64,000 nt of DNA from Zygaena filipendulae (GCA_907165275.2 OU015663.1:3732501-3796500), one strand, 5' to 3'; shown: positions 24,491 to 36,600, numbered from the stretch's first letter. The notes: generated by a model from the sequence alone, not told the origin. Translations and numbers: made by a program.

Positions 24491-24673
24491 ACCGCCGCAC
24501 TCAGAGTCGACTTTAATGATTACTTAGTTAAGTATAGATTTTTAAAACAAAACTGCCGCAATCAGACAAGTTTAATAAATTAATGTTAATTGGCATTTAA
24601 TGACATGTAACTTAATTAGTTAAAAATCTATACTTAACTAAGTAATCATTAAATTCGACTCTGAGTGCGGCGG
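24491..24673. mobile_element. long-TIR foldback MITE, copy adjacent to tRNA-Lys
   Basis: A shortened copy (183 bp) flanked by TAA on both sides. The inner part of the right arm is deleted: after the loop the sequence jumps from TTAGTTAA straight to AAATCTATACTTAAC. It ends 18 bp before the tRNA gene. Confidence 0.92.
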
Positions 24674-24691
24674 TAAGACGGTGAATCATAA

Positions 24692-24764
24692 GCCCGGCTA
24701 GCTCAGTCGGTAGAGCATGAGACTCTTAATCTCAGGGTCGTGGGTTCGAGCCCCACGTTGGGCG
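24692..24764 (+). tRNA. tRNA-Lys (anticodon CTT)
   Basis: This is a 73-nt sequence that folds as a complete cloverleaf. The acceptor stem GCCCGGC pairs with GTTGGGC (two G-U pairs) and leaves discriminator G. The A box is TAGCTCAGTCGG and the B box GGGTTCGAGCC. The anticodon stem TGAGA/TCTCA encloses the loop CTCTTAA, giving anticodon CTT for lysine codon AAG. The T arm GTGGG-TTCGAGC-CCCAC is intact. There is no intron and no CCA, as expected for a nuclear eukaryotic tRNA gene. A TTTTT tract follows at 24769-24773. It lies antisense to dsx in the probable upstream intron, 18 bp from the end of a foldback MITE. Confidence 0.96.
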
Positions 24765-24768
24765 AATC

Positions 24769-24773
24769 TTTTT
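24769..24773 (+). terminator. RNA polymerase III terminator of tRNA-Lys
   Basis: Five consecutive T residues begin five bases after the tRNA discriminator base, the usual Pol III termination signal. Confidence 0.85.
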
Positions 24774-24926
24774 GCGGGTCACGCGGGTATTCTGAATTGA
24801 GCAGTAACAAAACTATGAATGCGATATCAGTCAGATCTGTCGTCGGGAATATTTTTTTGGCAGTACCCAGAGGAAATTTTTTTAGCACAATAAAGCCCTT
24901 GAAAAGAAAGGTACATTGTAATAGTG

Positions 24927-25095
24927 AATATGGAGTTTGTTTGTTATGCTTTCACTTCTTAACTACTCAACCAATCATCAAGAAATTTTACATATACGTT
25001 GTCAGGGGTACAAAGAAGGACATAGGGTACTTTTATCCCGGAAATGCGGCGGCAACCCTTAAATTAACGCGAGTAAAACCGCGAGGAACAGCTAG
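24927..25095 (+). mobile_element. Helitron-like repeat downstream of tRNA-Lys
   Basis: GTTTGTTTGTTATGCTTTCA through GTCAGGGGTACAAAGAAGGA to AACCGCGAGGAACAGCTAG. Confidence 0.85.
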
Positions 25096-25333
25096 TTATA
25101 TCATTATTGACAGTTTACACAACATCGTACCTATTCATTACCGTTTTTACGTTTACCGACTGTTCAAATGAGGTTTAAGAGGCGTTAAACTTCAGCGTCC
25201 TCTTTGCGACACCGAGTCGTAACTCGTAAATATTAGAATTTATTAGTTTTAAAGCGATAACATTGTTATATAACTTATTGCTTGTTGATAAATACTATGT
25301 ACCTACCCTAGCTTCAGGTTTAGTTCCGTTTAT

Positions 25334-25557
25334 GGTCGGCTCACACAATATCAGTGAAGCCACAGTTCCGACCCGGTACCTACAGTACGAAATATTCTAT
25401 CATTCATTCTCTATGAACGTATCCCCACTTGTCAGTGTCAGTGACGACACAGTGTTCTCGGTGCGTTCATAGAGAATGTACTATATAAGAATATTTCGCA
25501 CTGTGCCGGCCAGTACTGTGTCGGAAATGTGGCTTCACTGATATGTGTGAATCGACC
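25334..25557. mobile_element. palindromic MITE, TIR GGTCGGCTCACACAATATCA
   Basis: The left arm, 25334 to about 25420, is mirrored by the right arm 25465-25557 (ATCAGTGAAGCCACA versus TGTGGCTTCACTGAT; CATTCTCTATGAACG versus CGTTCATAGAGAATG). Nearly full-length foldback. Confidence 0.9.
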
Positions 25558-25693
25558 TTTAGTCCGTTCTTTACAAGAACTTAGCAGGGTATTTTTAAAT
25601 TCTGTCCCATGCCATAGTCAAAGAACTATTCAGTCATCACGCCATCTGAGCAATAGGTATTCAAAGTCTCCCAAGGACGTTCTCAGACTTCCA

Positions 25694-26155
25694 GGGCCCT
25701 TATTCACTATGAGCACTATAACCAACAACATTCCTTATCCCTACGCGCGTTCCAAAATCACAATATTAAATGTTCTGCAGGGCAATTATGTAACTTTTGT
25801 TGCTATCATATTTCAGTTACAATCAGAAAAATTGCCATTTTGCGATTAATTAATCATGTTTAGACAGCCTCAAATTTTGAAGTTTGTTTATTTCGGTTGA
25901 TTGCTAGATATTGTAGGTGTTAAAATACCTATGCATAGTGTAATCACCAAACCACCATGTTTTTGATTGCAACCGAAAAATTATAGAAACAAAAGTTTGA
26001 TAATATGCCAAAATATTAGAAATTAATATTCTGTACGGCAAAAGACAAGTAAATATATTTTTCTAAAGTGAAATTTCTTTATGACCAAGGGAAAACAACT
26101 TTTGTGGCACGTCTTAACGTGAGCGGTATTTATGGTCATAGTTGAATAAGGGCCC
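25694..26155. mobile_element. MITE family Y, copy 1 (host of nested X)
   Basis: The outer ends GGGCCCTTATTCACTATG and CATAGTTGAATAAGGGCCC are inverted repeats. Without the 231-bp insert it is about 231 bp and aligns with 30160-30374, including ATGCCAAAATATTAGAAATT next to the insertion point. Confidence 0.9.
25779..26009. mobile_element. MITE family X, copy 2, nested in MITE Y
   Basis: GGCAATTATGTAACTTTTGT at the left and the mirrored GTTTGATAATATGCC at the right. The interior (GCGATTAATTAATCATGTTT, AGACAGC) aligns with copy 1. It sits inside the Y element 25694-26155. Confidence 0.88.
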
Positions 26156-28089
26156 AGTGTTCCGAACAAGTCGGTTTCGGAAAAGGTTTTAGTACCTACT
26201 ATAGACCATAGATCACATACCATATCAAACACAAGACGAAGATCATATTTAATAGTCGATATCGTACCGACACACTCACTACACCGACCGACACTTTCCT
26301 GAAATGATTATTTCCTAATATGACCACTTTTTCCTAGAATGACAACTTTTCCTAAAATGGCCATAGGCAGGGCGTAGACTGTAGAGCACCCCGACATTAT
26401 AATATTTATGCCCTAATCAGATGTGCAAAAGAAATCCGAAAATACCCATCGAAAGAGTACCTACCTATCATTCTAGGTTTGGTTACTGATAGGTATCCAA
26501 CTCGGCTGGATAGCGTTCGGAAAGCTATGCCAAGACAGCCAAGCAGACAGGATTTCTAAAACTTATTGTTTTTGATCCAGCTAGAGATCCCCTGGATTAT
26601 TTTCATTTAAACATCTTCCGTAAATAAAGGATTTAGTATTTACAGGAAATGGTGTCTCTAGTAATAATTGTATTACCTATACCTATGACTAGATTAGATA
26701 AAATAAAGTATAAATATTAATTATAAAAAGACAATAACACCTACATGTTCGTGTCCAATAAGTTATTATTGCTTTAGCTCGTAAATCATGGTAAAAGGTG
26801 TTTGTTTACGCGCCGCGTCAAATGTTATCCATTCTACTTTTATATTATTCATAATTTATACAGCAATTTAATGACGCCTTAATTAACAATCTAAAATAGT
26901 GTTGCGAGGCGAAACTTGACTCATTAAATGTATAGAATATACTCTGGCCATGTTTGTTTTAACGTGTTAAAGTACCTATGTTTTAACCCCAATTCAAATA
27001 AAATAATTTCCGTTAACTGAAGTTTAATTCTATTTAAGACGTTACAGATTGCAATTTGCAACATACGAGTAACAATTAATTTAAATTTAATTGAAACCGC
27101 CAAAAATGGCAACTTTTTTTATAGCAAGTTTAAATACCTACCTACTGTGCAGAGTTATCATTAAAATAGTAAGTATTAACCCTTTATTTTACATATTGAG
27201 CTCCTATCTATTTATTTTTAAATTAAATGGGAAGAATCTAAGATGGGATGTTTCAACTTTCATAGCGGGTGACACTATTTTGATCAATGTCCTTAAAAGA
27301 ACTTCTTCAACATATTTACGTAAGTAGATAATATGTCCATAATTTAATAGCTGCAATTAGTTCTAATCGAGGTCACTTGAATTTATGAAGGTGATAAATC
27401 TCGCCAGGGTTTTGTTTTATTTGCAAATTATTAACAATAAAACGCCTCTTAATCAATCAAAGTAATTAAGCCTCATTAGAATATATGTTGGTAGAATAAC
27501 AATTGTTTATTGAAAATAGAAAATTAATGACGGATCCATTAGTGTTAAACACGTGCGGATAAACTTAAGGCAAAACAATGCCTTTGTAAAAAACGTCATA
27601 TCTATAGGTACCTAAATAAATTTTTCATTAATTTTTTAAAGTAAGTAAGTATAATGGAAGTTTCAGTTAATTTTCAGTGTTTATAAACACAAACTGTTTC
27701 GACGCTCCCAATACCTCGTTTGTCTTCTTTTTCTTCTTCTATTGAGCGAGATAGACAATATCTTCAAGTGATCGACTCTTGAGTAGTTTTTATTGATACG
27801 GGCCTATCGATGACCATACCATGACAAATTAATATTATCACATGTAATAAAATACCTAATTAGATCGTTGTATAAAAGATGACGCTTGGATTTGTCAATT
27901 TTTTTAACTTTTTCAATTAAATTCAATCACTAATTTTCATCAATAAATAGATATTTATAACGCCTTGCGTCAAACCTGGTTTGGCTGCTGATTGTTGTAA
28001 TTGTAAGACATGCGGTCCGCATGAATAAAGAAAATATAAAAATTTGAATTACATTTTCGGTTATGCTAAAACGTCATAAAGCGTCGTGT
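26156..28089. other. anonymous AT-rich sequence
   Basis: No exon with plausible splice sites and no recognised repeat. Confidence 0.45.
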
Positions 28090-28320
28090 AGTAAAACATT
28101 AACAATCGCACGTTAGCATCGTTGCTCCGCGGAATTGTCGGGGCCAGCCAATCGGAACGCGGCGCCCCGCCTACCAGTCTTGCTATTGGCCGATGATTCA
28201 ACTTTGAATATAGAACCGCATTTTTTTTTTCTCTAACGCCTACGAATACGTTAGCTCAGGCAACGTCGAAATCGTTGACAGCATTGACGGCGTTACGGTG
28301 GTAGATATAATTTGATGTAA
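28090..28320. promoter_or_regulatory. promoter-like GC-rich segment with two CCAAT boxes
   Basis: CCAGCCAATCGGAACGCGGC and, inverted, GCTATTGGCCGATG flank GGCGCCCCGCC. It stands out from AT-rich surroundings. No associated ORF is visible except the mariner remnant 300 bp downstream. Confidence 0.3.
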
Positions 28321-28610
28321 ATGTGCCTAAGGCGAGCGACATTTTGCAAGATTCCACGCTGCCGCAAAGTCCATAAAGGTTCAAGTGGTTTAACTTTCAT
28401 AAGTCTCAGTCTCTCAGTCTCAGTCAGTCTTTAGCGACTTATAGGTAGTCAGAGAGTTCTCGCAATACTTTGCACTCTCAAAGCAACGTTCTAGTGTAAA
28501 TATAAGTACAAGGTGCTTACGGTATTTAGGGACACTTGTAAATGTGACTGCCATTTTCGTAGTTGAACGTTATTATTTTAAGTTAAAAATAGAAGACAAT
28601 AACGCAGGAA

Positions 28611-29370
28611 ATGCAAAGACCCGTTGTGATCGCCGCTGTACACGCAAATCACAGCTATTTTGAAATCTCTCGATTTTTAAGAATTGCTCGATCGTTCGTC
28701 AAGAGCAGAAACTAGGAAGCATCTGGAGGCGACGTGGAAAGTGTTGTCTAGCGCAAAAAGCATGAAGCACGTTCAGAAAAGTTCAGGACATTATTGACCA
28801 AGACTGCAAAGTCCATAAGGGCCATCGCGAGAGACCTTCATGTTTCTGAGGGTACAATCCGAAATACTGTCCACGAAGACCTACGGTACAAGCCTTTTAT
28901 GTCAGCACAAGCTCGAAGTCAGCGATTAATATGTGCAAAACGACTTTTGAACAAGCTGAAACATCCTGAAAGTCCTGACATGCTCTAATTTTTTTTTCCG
29001 ACAAAAAAATATTGACCAGTATCAGGAACCAAACCGACGAAATGACAGACAGATTATGATCAGATCCTTCAGATGTTCTCCATTTTAGAAGTGGTAAGCA
29101 ATGAAGGACACGTCATGCCACCACACTTCTTTCCTCAAGGACTTCGGGTGAATGCTGCTGTATACACCGAGGTTTTAGAAACTGTTGTAAAACCATGGAT
29201 AGACTGTGTGCGCAGTGACAAGCAATAGGTAAGCATCCCAACAGGACTCGTACCTTCACACACAGCCATGACGACCCAAGATTGGATTTGCGAGAATCTG
29301 CATGACCACATTACCCCAACAAATTTTTGTCAAAGTGTTTGACGTCGCCATCGAACCTGTAGTCAAATCA
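28611..29370 (+). pseudogene. degraded Tc1/mariner-superfamily transposase
   Basis: A DDE transposase remnant. From ATG at 28611 the frame reads M-Q-R-P-V-V-I-A-A-V-H, then FEISRFLRIARSFVKSR (helix-turn-helix region), broken by TAG codons. The next stretch, 28794-28988, is intact: SIRAIARDLHVSEGTIRNTV (second helix-turn-helix) and RYKPFMSAQARSQRLICAKR. Further on, fragments near 29087-29200 read V-V-S-N-E-G-H-V-M-P-P and FFPQGLRVNAAVYTEVLETV, then SHTAMTTQDWICENLHDHIT at about 29258-29317, all recognisable as mariner catalytic-domain blocks. Stops, frameshifts and an internal deletion before V-V-S-N-E-G-H show it is non-functional. Terminal inverted repeats were not identified. Confidence 0.88.
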
Positions 29371-30016
29371 AATTGATTCATGCACATTTTTCTCAAACAC
29401 ATTCAACATTTTTTTCAAAAATCTCATAGATATGAGTGTGAAATCGTCCTCTCAATAAGAAGGGGGGAAGAATTGGGTTAGCTCGACTCAATTACTCAGT
29501 ATAATACGCAACTCACTGCCCATTGATATTTGAGCGGTTTTATTAGGTACAACAGCATTATTCTCGGTGATTCTGTCCGCAAGATTATATCAGTAACTCT
29601 ATGTATAACTCCTTTCGTTATTATAAATCATAAAACTATATAATCTCCAACTAAGTACGATTCCTAATTGCCAATTGCGTTGTTAAAAGAGCAAGCTAGT
29701 TTTATCGCATCCCTGTATGGTGCTGTTACATCTTTTTTTTTCTATAAAATTTGTTGAAAAACCGAGTGAATCTATATTTTGGTTAAACCAAAGAAATATG
29801 TTTTTCTGGAATGTTTCATTACACTTCCTAGTTTTACTAACGCTAATATTATAAGTGCTAAAGTTTGTGAGTGTGTAGGTATGAGAGTATTTTGTTACTC
29901 AGTCTCGCTGGCAAGCTGCGGATTTGGATGCTTAGAATGGACAATCTGCACTATATTGATACTAGCATACTCGCATAAATTTATCATTCGTCACGACGGA
30001 GGTATATTACCTTTAT

Positions 30017-30046
30017 CGCTTTCTTTCTTTCTTTCTTTCTTTCTAT
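30017..30046 (+). repeat. CTTT microsatellite
   Basis: About seven TTTC units. Confidence 0.9.
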
Positions 30047-30159
30047 AAAGGAGCGATGCCGTTTTCGGTGTTGAATTGACAGACTCGATCCTCTGTGCGA
30101 TTTACGGAAAAAAGTCTAGTCGGTCTCCACTTTTGTTCAACGTCTATACTCTATACACT

Positions 30160-30374
30160 GGGCCCTTATTCACTGTGCCCAACAACAGTCCTTGCCCATA
30201 CCGCGCGTCCTAAAAACACAATCACAAACGCTTCAAATGCCAAAATATTAGAAATTAATATTTTGTAGAAAATGTGTTTTTTTGACGTGAACCTTCTTTG
30301 AGCACGAACGAAAAGCAATTTTTGTGGCGCGTTGTCTTAACGCGACGTGTTATGGTTATAGTGAATAAAGGCCC
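30160..30374. mobile_element. MITE family Y, copy 2
   Basis: GGGCCCTTATTCACTGTG at the left and TATAGTGAATAAAGGCCC at the right; an uninterrupted homologue of the element at 25694. Confidence 0.9.
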
Positions 30375-30463
30375 TGGGCTCTTATAAAAATACATTCACA
30401 ATGTGTGTTATGGTATAAAATATTAATAAATAAATAAATATTTGTCATCTCGAGCGGTCAGAA

Positions 30464-30530
30464 TTGTGTTTTTAGGACGAGCGTTATTGGCAAGGAATGT
30501 TGTTGGTCATAGAGATTATGGACCCTGATG
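30464..30530 (-). repeat. MITE family Y, single-arm fragment
   Basis: GTTTTTAGGACGAGCGTTAT through GGTCATAGAGATTATGGACC matches one Y arm in reverse orientation. Confidence 0.65.
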
Positions 30531-31041
30531 GGTCAAATTGCACGACAAAACTGCAGATGCGTAGGTCTCTTTATGGTGTTGCGAGTTAGTGTCATCGATA
30601 AAACTTGGAGCTTACAACACATAATGTAAAGAGAAGCTTTTTATTCGAGAAGTCATGATAATAAAACAAAATCTGTCGTAAATAACATTTCACCTCGAAA
30701 AGAACATTCATTAGCATCATTTAGAAAGGCGTGAGCGCTCAGACTTAATAGGCTCTTAATATATCAGCATAGAGTTCAAGTTTACACGGCAATATGGTGA
30801 ACAAGAGTGCCTCATAGCATAATGTTGCTGCGCAAATGGGTGGAGCTTAACTGACAGATATTAATGATCCCAAGCAATAGGTCGCTTTCGCCTTGCAATG
30901 TTATGTAGAAACATAATATTATTATTGTGGTCGTTTGTAATGACTAATGGTCAAGATTATGAGCAATGTTTCAAAAGAGACTTCTCGGGACCAGAAAAAT
31001 ATAATAAAGCCATTTTTATATACCTATTATGGTTCGGTAGA

Positions 31042-31428
31042 TAGGTACCTCAAAAGAAAGAAAGGATCACTGGGAGACGGATAAATGGGATCACTTCGCT
31101 GTCGTCTTTCTGTCTGTCTGTCAGTCAAGACTTTTTTCCCTGGAACACATGGATATATCAAGTTGAAATTAATGTCATTTAACCAGATCTGCAATCCCTT
31201 GAAGCTATGAAAAAATCAAACTTCTAAGTCAAAGTATTCAAAAGATACGATACGACGTCGCATATTTTGATATTGGGAAGTGTATCAAAACCAATAGAGT
31301 ACTTCCCGTTGGCCTAGATCATGAAATTTGGCAGGAAACAGTGTCATCACATTTGTTTGTTTGTTTTAAAGTTTGTACGGAACCCTCAGTGCGTAAGTTC
31401 GACTCGCACTTGGTCGATTTTTATTATC
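31042..31428 (+). mobile_element. dispersed repeat ending CGACTCGCACTTGGTCGATT
   Basis: TCACTTCGCTGTCGTCTTTC and TGTCTGTCTGTC near the start, and TACGGAACCCTCAGTGCGTA then GACTCGCACTTGGTCGATTT at the end, are familiar from lepidopteran dispersed repeats. Class uncertain. Confidence 0.55.
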
Positions 31429-32625
31429 ATTGCAGGTCTTCCTCCATCAATGTAGAGACCTTTACGGTGCGTACAGACTAACTAACTAACAAGACATGTT
31501 ATATATTCACTTCCATCTCCTAATATAACGATCTATGCAAGACTTGGTCCTGGGGCCAGAAACGTTATTTTACGTTACTAACAAACCACTGAGCTGACTT
31601 TTATATTTATCAGATTAAATGATAGATATTAAGTACTAGGAGAAATCAGGCCTAAAGCGTGTGGCGCTGGAGGTAATGCTCATGTCTTTTTAGTCTTAAC
31701 TGACTTACTTACTAAACGAGGCAGTGAAAGGGTTAATCTTTCATCAATTTAATCAAACGAAGTGCACACAAATCGATACATAATATCGCGCAACGAGCCG
31801 CTCACAGAAACACGAAAGCAATACGTTGGCCAACACGAAAACAATGAATTAAACTGTTGTATTTAGCACGTCCGGTGCGATATCTCCGCGCGTAAACAAG
31901 CCACTATTCATAGCGGAACAATATCGTTATAAATATAAGGCGAAAAATACATTGTCCTTTATGCGAGCTACGTGACTGGGCGAGGCGCGTCGCAGGAAAT
32001 GCACATGCGACCGATAAGCCAGCGTCCATTCGTTGCGCTCAAATAAACATCGACCAGTTAGTTAGTCTTGCTATAGTCGCAATTACTTTGCTACGATTAC
32101 AAAATCAATAACGCACGTTCAAACTTCTAAGTTTAATTTTAATTTATTATTAGTGGAATTATCAGAATTCTGGGATAAAAAGTAGGCAGATCCTTTTCAG
32201 ACCCAATATCTTTCAACTACGTAGTAATGTTATCATTAGGTAATCACTACAAATCCGAACACAAAGGACGTCTTTAGTCTTTACTGCTTCGTCTTTTGCG
32301 TCTTTTCTTATTAATGCACAGTTTTTCATTAACGCACTGTTTGTTTTTTTTAGATATAATTTTACTACATAACAGAGCCTTAATATCTCCCATTAAGCTT
32401 AATATAAAATGTATGCATTAGATCGATGAAAAAGATACTGGCTGAAAATTAAGTTCGGCTGAAGAAAACCGACTTAGTGAAAACTCAGAACAATAACATA
32501 TTCTTCTGAGGGTGAAAATAATTATTTCTGTACCTTTCTTTTTTTTAAGTTTTTATGGACTTTCGCATATTTAATACATTTAGCCAGTTTCAAGTAAAAT
32601 TAGTTCAATCAATATAATATTTTAA

Positions 32626-32873
32626 TCTAATACATATAAATCACGTGTCACGTTGTTTGTCCGCGATGGACTCCGAAACTACTAAACGGATTTTGATTAA
32701 ATTTTGTAACCATTTATAATATGGTCCAACTTAAAAGATAGGATAGTTTTTATCCCGGAATTCTCGCGGGTACTCCAGAACTCAGGGGTACAAAGAAGGA
32801 CGTAGAGTACTTTTTCCCGGAATTCCCGCGGGAACTCCGAAATTACCGCGGATGAATTCGCGGGGACAGCTAG
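32626..32873 (+). mobile_element. Helitron, first of a tandem pair
   Basis: Starts TCTAATACATATAAATCACG and ends TTCGCGGGGACAGCTAG. It contains two CGGAATTC..GCGGG blocks, so it has an internal duplication relative to the second copy. Confidence 0.92.
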
Positions 32874-32874
32874 T

Positions 32875-33046
32875 CTAATATATATAAATCACGTGTCACG
32901 TTGTTTGTCCGCTATGGACTCCGAAACTAGTGAATGGATTTTGATAAAATTTTGTAACCTTTCATAAAATGGTCCAACTTAAAAGATAGGATAGTTTTTA
33001 TCCGAACTCCGAAAATAATGCGGGTGAAACCGCGGGGATCAGCTAG
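32875..33046 (+). mobile_element. Helitron, second of a tandem pair
   Basis: Starts TCTAATATATATAAATCACG one base (T) after the CTAG of the first copy and ends ACCGCGGGGATCAGCTAG. The shared 5' region is about 95% identical by eye to the first copy. Confidence 0.92.
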
Positions 33047-33831
33047 TTCGAAATATTGATAAAAACATCACCAAATATCAGCTATTGTTATTTAGAACTT
33101 GGTTTTCTATTTAAACGAAGAGATCACATCAGCAAATGAATTTATTTGAAACATATTAAGTACATAATATTGTCTATATATTCATATAATTCGCTTTCTA
33201 CTATTTACCGTGTTTACAAATTATAGCATCCAAAATGTACGCACAATATATTATATTATGGTTTTTGGCAACCCTAGACGACGCTATCGATCTAGATGCG
33301 CGTCACTTCCGTTCCATGCTAAACCTCTTTAAACGACTTCGTTCGTCGAAATTCAAAAAAGGATGATACGGTTGAAATAAAACGAAAATTACTCCATGCC
33401 AGGTATATTATGGCGTACAATCCCGAAGTCCCAATCCTGGTGCATGACAAACTTATCGCCAGCATACCAATCTCACCTAGCAACGTATACCGGGGAACAC
33501 TTTTGCAGTAACCGCAGTGTCGTAAAACTAAGATAAGTTTAACTTAAACCTTCGCACAGTTGACGGGAGCCAATGAAAAGTTTTTACTGTCGCTATGAAA
33601 GCGGCATGCAGGCTGCGATAGCCCCTACTCTTTGCCAATCATATACATCAACTCTATTACAATTTGTTAGAAAGTTTATCAAGTCGCGTTTTACTATTGT
33701 TGCTTTGTTTTGTTTTTCCATTTTTCCACCAATTACGTACCTACTACCTACCTATAATAGTTGCACGACGACTGCACTCCCGAAGCCAAACAAATTCTGG
33801 AGAATATTAGGATCAGTAATTTATGAAAATG

Positions 33832-34018
33832 CTAGCTGTTCCCCGCGGTTTCACCCGCGGTAATTTTGGCGTTACCGCAGGAATTCCGGGATAAAAAGTA
33901 TCCTATGTCCTTTCCTGTACCCCTGACAACGTGCATGCAAAATTTCATGATGATCGGTTGAGTCGTTAAGGCGTGAAAACGTAACAAACAAACAAACTCA
34001 CTTTCGCATTTATAATTT
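33832..34018 (-). mobile_element. Helitron-like repeat, complete
   Basis: CTAGCTGTTCCCCGCGGTTT at the left and CGCATTTATAATTTTAGG at the right. Confidence 0.88.
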
Positions 34019-34639
34019 TAGGGGTTTGCGTGACGTGATAATTGCCAGGAATTCCTGCAACCCAATTGCTCGTGTAGAGACAACACCTATAAAAGACACC
34101 AGTCAGACCTACGGTTTGACAGTGACACGTGACAGTGTGAGAAGTGACATTACGTGAATATAACTCGAGTTTTATTGGTAGTCGCTTCAGTAGCAAGTCT
34201 ATTGCGGTTTTGTGGTAAACCGTATGCATAGAAACTCTGAGAATAATATGTTAGTTTTCCAACTACAGCCACGAGAAGCGCTATGTAGTTTCATGCTTAA
34301 TAAAGTACTTTAGTACTAGTAACTACTGTCCCCTAAGATCCCCTTGGGGAACTCCAGGACAAAAATCCTTTCTTAACTGATGGTTACTCAGCGCCAGCCC
34401 AGGGGTAGAACGAGAGATAACAAATTTTATTAGTTATTTAAGACTTAATTTGAAACTAACAAAAAAATTCAATTTAATTATGTAGCAATAGAGCCTAATG
34501 TTAAAAGAAGCAAGGGTACTACTTAATAACTAGAACTACTTCGATAATGTAATTTCAATTCAATAAGACGTGTTGATGTTTGCAGTTTTAAAATCAACTG
34601 AGTTTGAAATTGTTAATTTTTATATTTTTAATAATTCAT

Positions 34640-34800
34640 CCGCGGTAATTTCAGTTCCCGCGGGAGTTCCGGGTTATGTAGCCTATGTTACTCAACGATA
34701 ACGTAGCATTCTAATAGTGAAAGAATTTTTGAAATTGATCCATTAGTTTTTGAGTTATATCGTATCAAACAAAAAATCAAATCTTTCCAATATCAGTATG
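34640..34800 (-). mobile_element. Helitron-like repeat
   Basis: ATCCGCGGTAATTTCAGTTC and CCGCGGGAGTTCCGGGTTAT, then GTTACTCAACGATAACGTAG; the 3' CTAG is lost. Confidence 0.72.
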
Positions 34801-35302
34801 TAGGTACCTATATATATATAAGTAGATGTTACATTTTATAACTCTGTTATGAATTTTGTAAAAAAATATCACAACCACAAAGTAACATTCTTTTCGGAAG
34901 TGTCTTAGCAAATAGTAGGTAACTAGAGAAATCTCACTATAGCCATCCGACTAGTAAAATTATTTACAAACAACGTTTCTTGGATAGTATTACGTGTCTA
35001 TTGTGATACAAACAAAATATACAATCACATATTATGATGTCAACCTATTACCTAATTGAGCACGTTTATGCAGGCATCTCTCACATTTATTCGCCGATGT
35101 CATTCAATTATGGCTATAGTATTCAATTACATTTATTAACAATCGAATCATAACCTTTCAACCAGCTTCGGTCAGATCACAATGACATAATAGAACTATA
35201 GGTTTTTATTTTTTATTTTGAAGGAAATTATCTTGTTTTGTGAGAAATAAAAACATAACATGTAGTACGTGAATTTCAATTCAGTCGTCTATTTATATAA
35301 CA
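34801..35302. other. anonymous sequence
   Basis: Nothing supported. Confidence 0.45.
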
Positions 35303-35621
35303 ATGAATCCCTATTTTCCTTGGTCACAGCATCACGCGTGAAAGGCTGGACCAATTTAGCCCATTCTTTTTTTGTGTTTGAAAGGAAAAGAAGAATAAAA
35401 TCAGCCTGGAATTCCTGTAAGAATCCCGAAACTCAAGCAGGTGAATCTCCGAAACGGTATCGAAAGAAATCGATAGTAGAATACGGTAAATGGTAGATAC
35501 TAGATGCCTAATGTTTGATGATAATTTCGCAATATTGCACAGTCTAAATTAGTTTACTTTAATCCGGGGTTCCCGCGAGCATTCCGAAACTCACGCGGGT
35601 GAAACCGTGGGGCACGGCTAG
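35303..35621 (+). mobile_element. two Helitron-like fragments
   Basis: 35303-35445 matches 5151-5332 (ATGAATCCCTATTT, AGCATCACGCGTGAAAGG). 35555-35621 is a separate 3' end (GTTCCCGCGAGCATTCCGAA to GGGGCACGGCTAG). Confidence 0.75.
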
Positions 35622-35889
35622 TTCTTATATAAGATCGTGATCAATCTTTGAGACACAAACTCATCAGTTCTCGCCGCTCGTTAGACTCTGGCAAGGCTTG
35701 TCCACTCCCTGGGCCTCTATTCCACTAATTCTACTACTGTAAGGATCTTCCCACATAATTATAGCGTCGCGACGGTGACTTGCGGGTATCGAAATAATTA
35801 TATATAATTCATGTAACTAATAAAAATATTATTATATAATATTATAAAAGAAAAAACAATGATACATCCTTACATATTAAGTAGATGGT

Positions 35890-36237
35890 ATAAAATAAAG
35901 TCCTCCACCGCGTTCGACGTATTGTCTGTCTGTTCGCGATAATCTCCAAAACTACTTTGCATGTGGTTTTCATCAATAAATAGAGTGATTCATGAGGAAG
36001 GCTTAGGCATAAATTTTGTCAAGGTTTTGCGTAAAATGGTCAAAACATGTATACTTAACGATAATTATTTGTTGGAACTTGGAAGTGTCGAAAAAAGTAC
36101 TTTGTTACGCTTTCACGCGTTAGCGACTGACTCAACCAATCACCACGAAATTTTGCATACACGTTGTCAGGGGTAGAGAGAAGGACATAGGGTACTTTTA
36201 TACCGGAATTCCCGCGGGTGAAACCACAGGAAACAGC
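35890..36237 (+). mobile_element. Helitron-like repeats
   Basis: CTGTCTGTTCGCGATAATCT (5' type) leads into GTTACGCTTTCACGCGTTAG, GTTGTCAGGGGTAGAGAGAA and CCGGAATTCCCGCGGGTGAA, ending CAGCTCG (mutated CTAG). Confidence 0.72.
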
Positions 36238-36385
36238 TCGTCACAGATAAAACTAAGAAAACGCGGGTGAATGACCTGTATATTTGATTTACCAGCGCTT
36301 CTGCGTCGATACAAAGGTCGATACAAAGGAATAGTAGTACGTTGAATCATTTAGGGTAAAATATAAAAAAAAAATAGGGGAAAAG

Positions 36386-36600
36386 TAAGATGAGATAAAC
36401 TTTATTTACACCACACAAAAAAAAAACAAATAATTTCAATTTCAATAATAAATAACAAAAGGCAAAATAAGCAAAAGTAAGTAGGTGTGGTGCAGTGCCT
36501 CGCTAAAAGGGACTCCATCTCAGCATAATTATGCTGCGACCGTAGTGGTCACAGCGCTGAGTAGCGTAGTACCTGCTTGTGTGCTCAACTTTCTTGCATA
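36386..36600 (-). mobile_element. possible LINE 3' end
   Basis: AAGATGAGATAAACTTTATT TACACCACAC resembles a reversed LINE tail and 3' UTR; the GC-richer segment to 36600 has no stop-free frame I recognise. Confidence 0.4.

Noticed and set aside
24703..24888. Minus-strand ORF reading VGLEPTTLRLRVSCSTD
   Set aside because: It is the antisense translation of the tRNA-Lys gene, a well-known annotation artefact.
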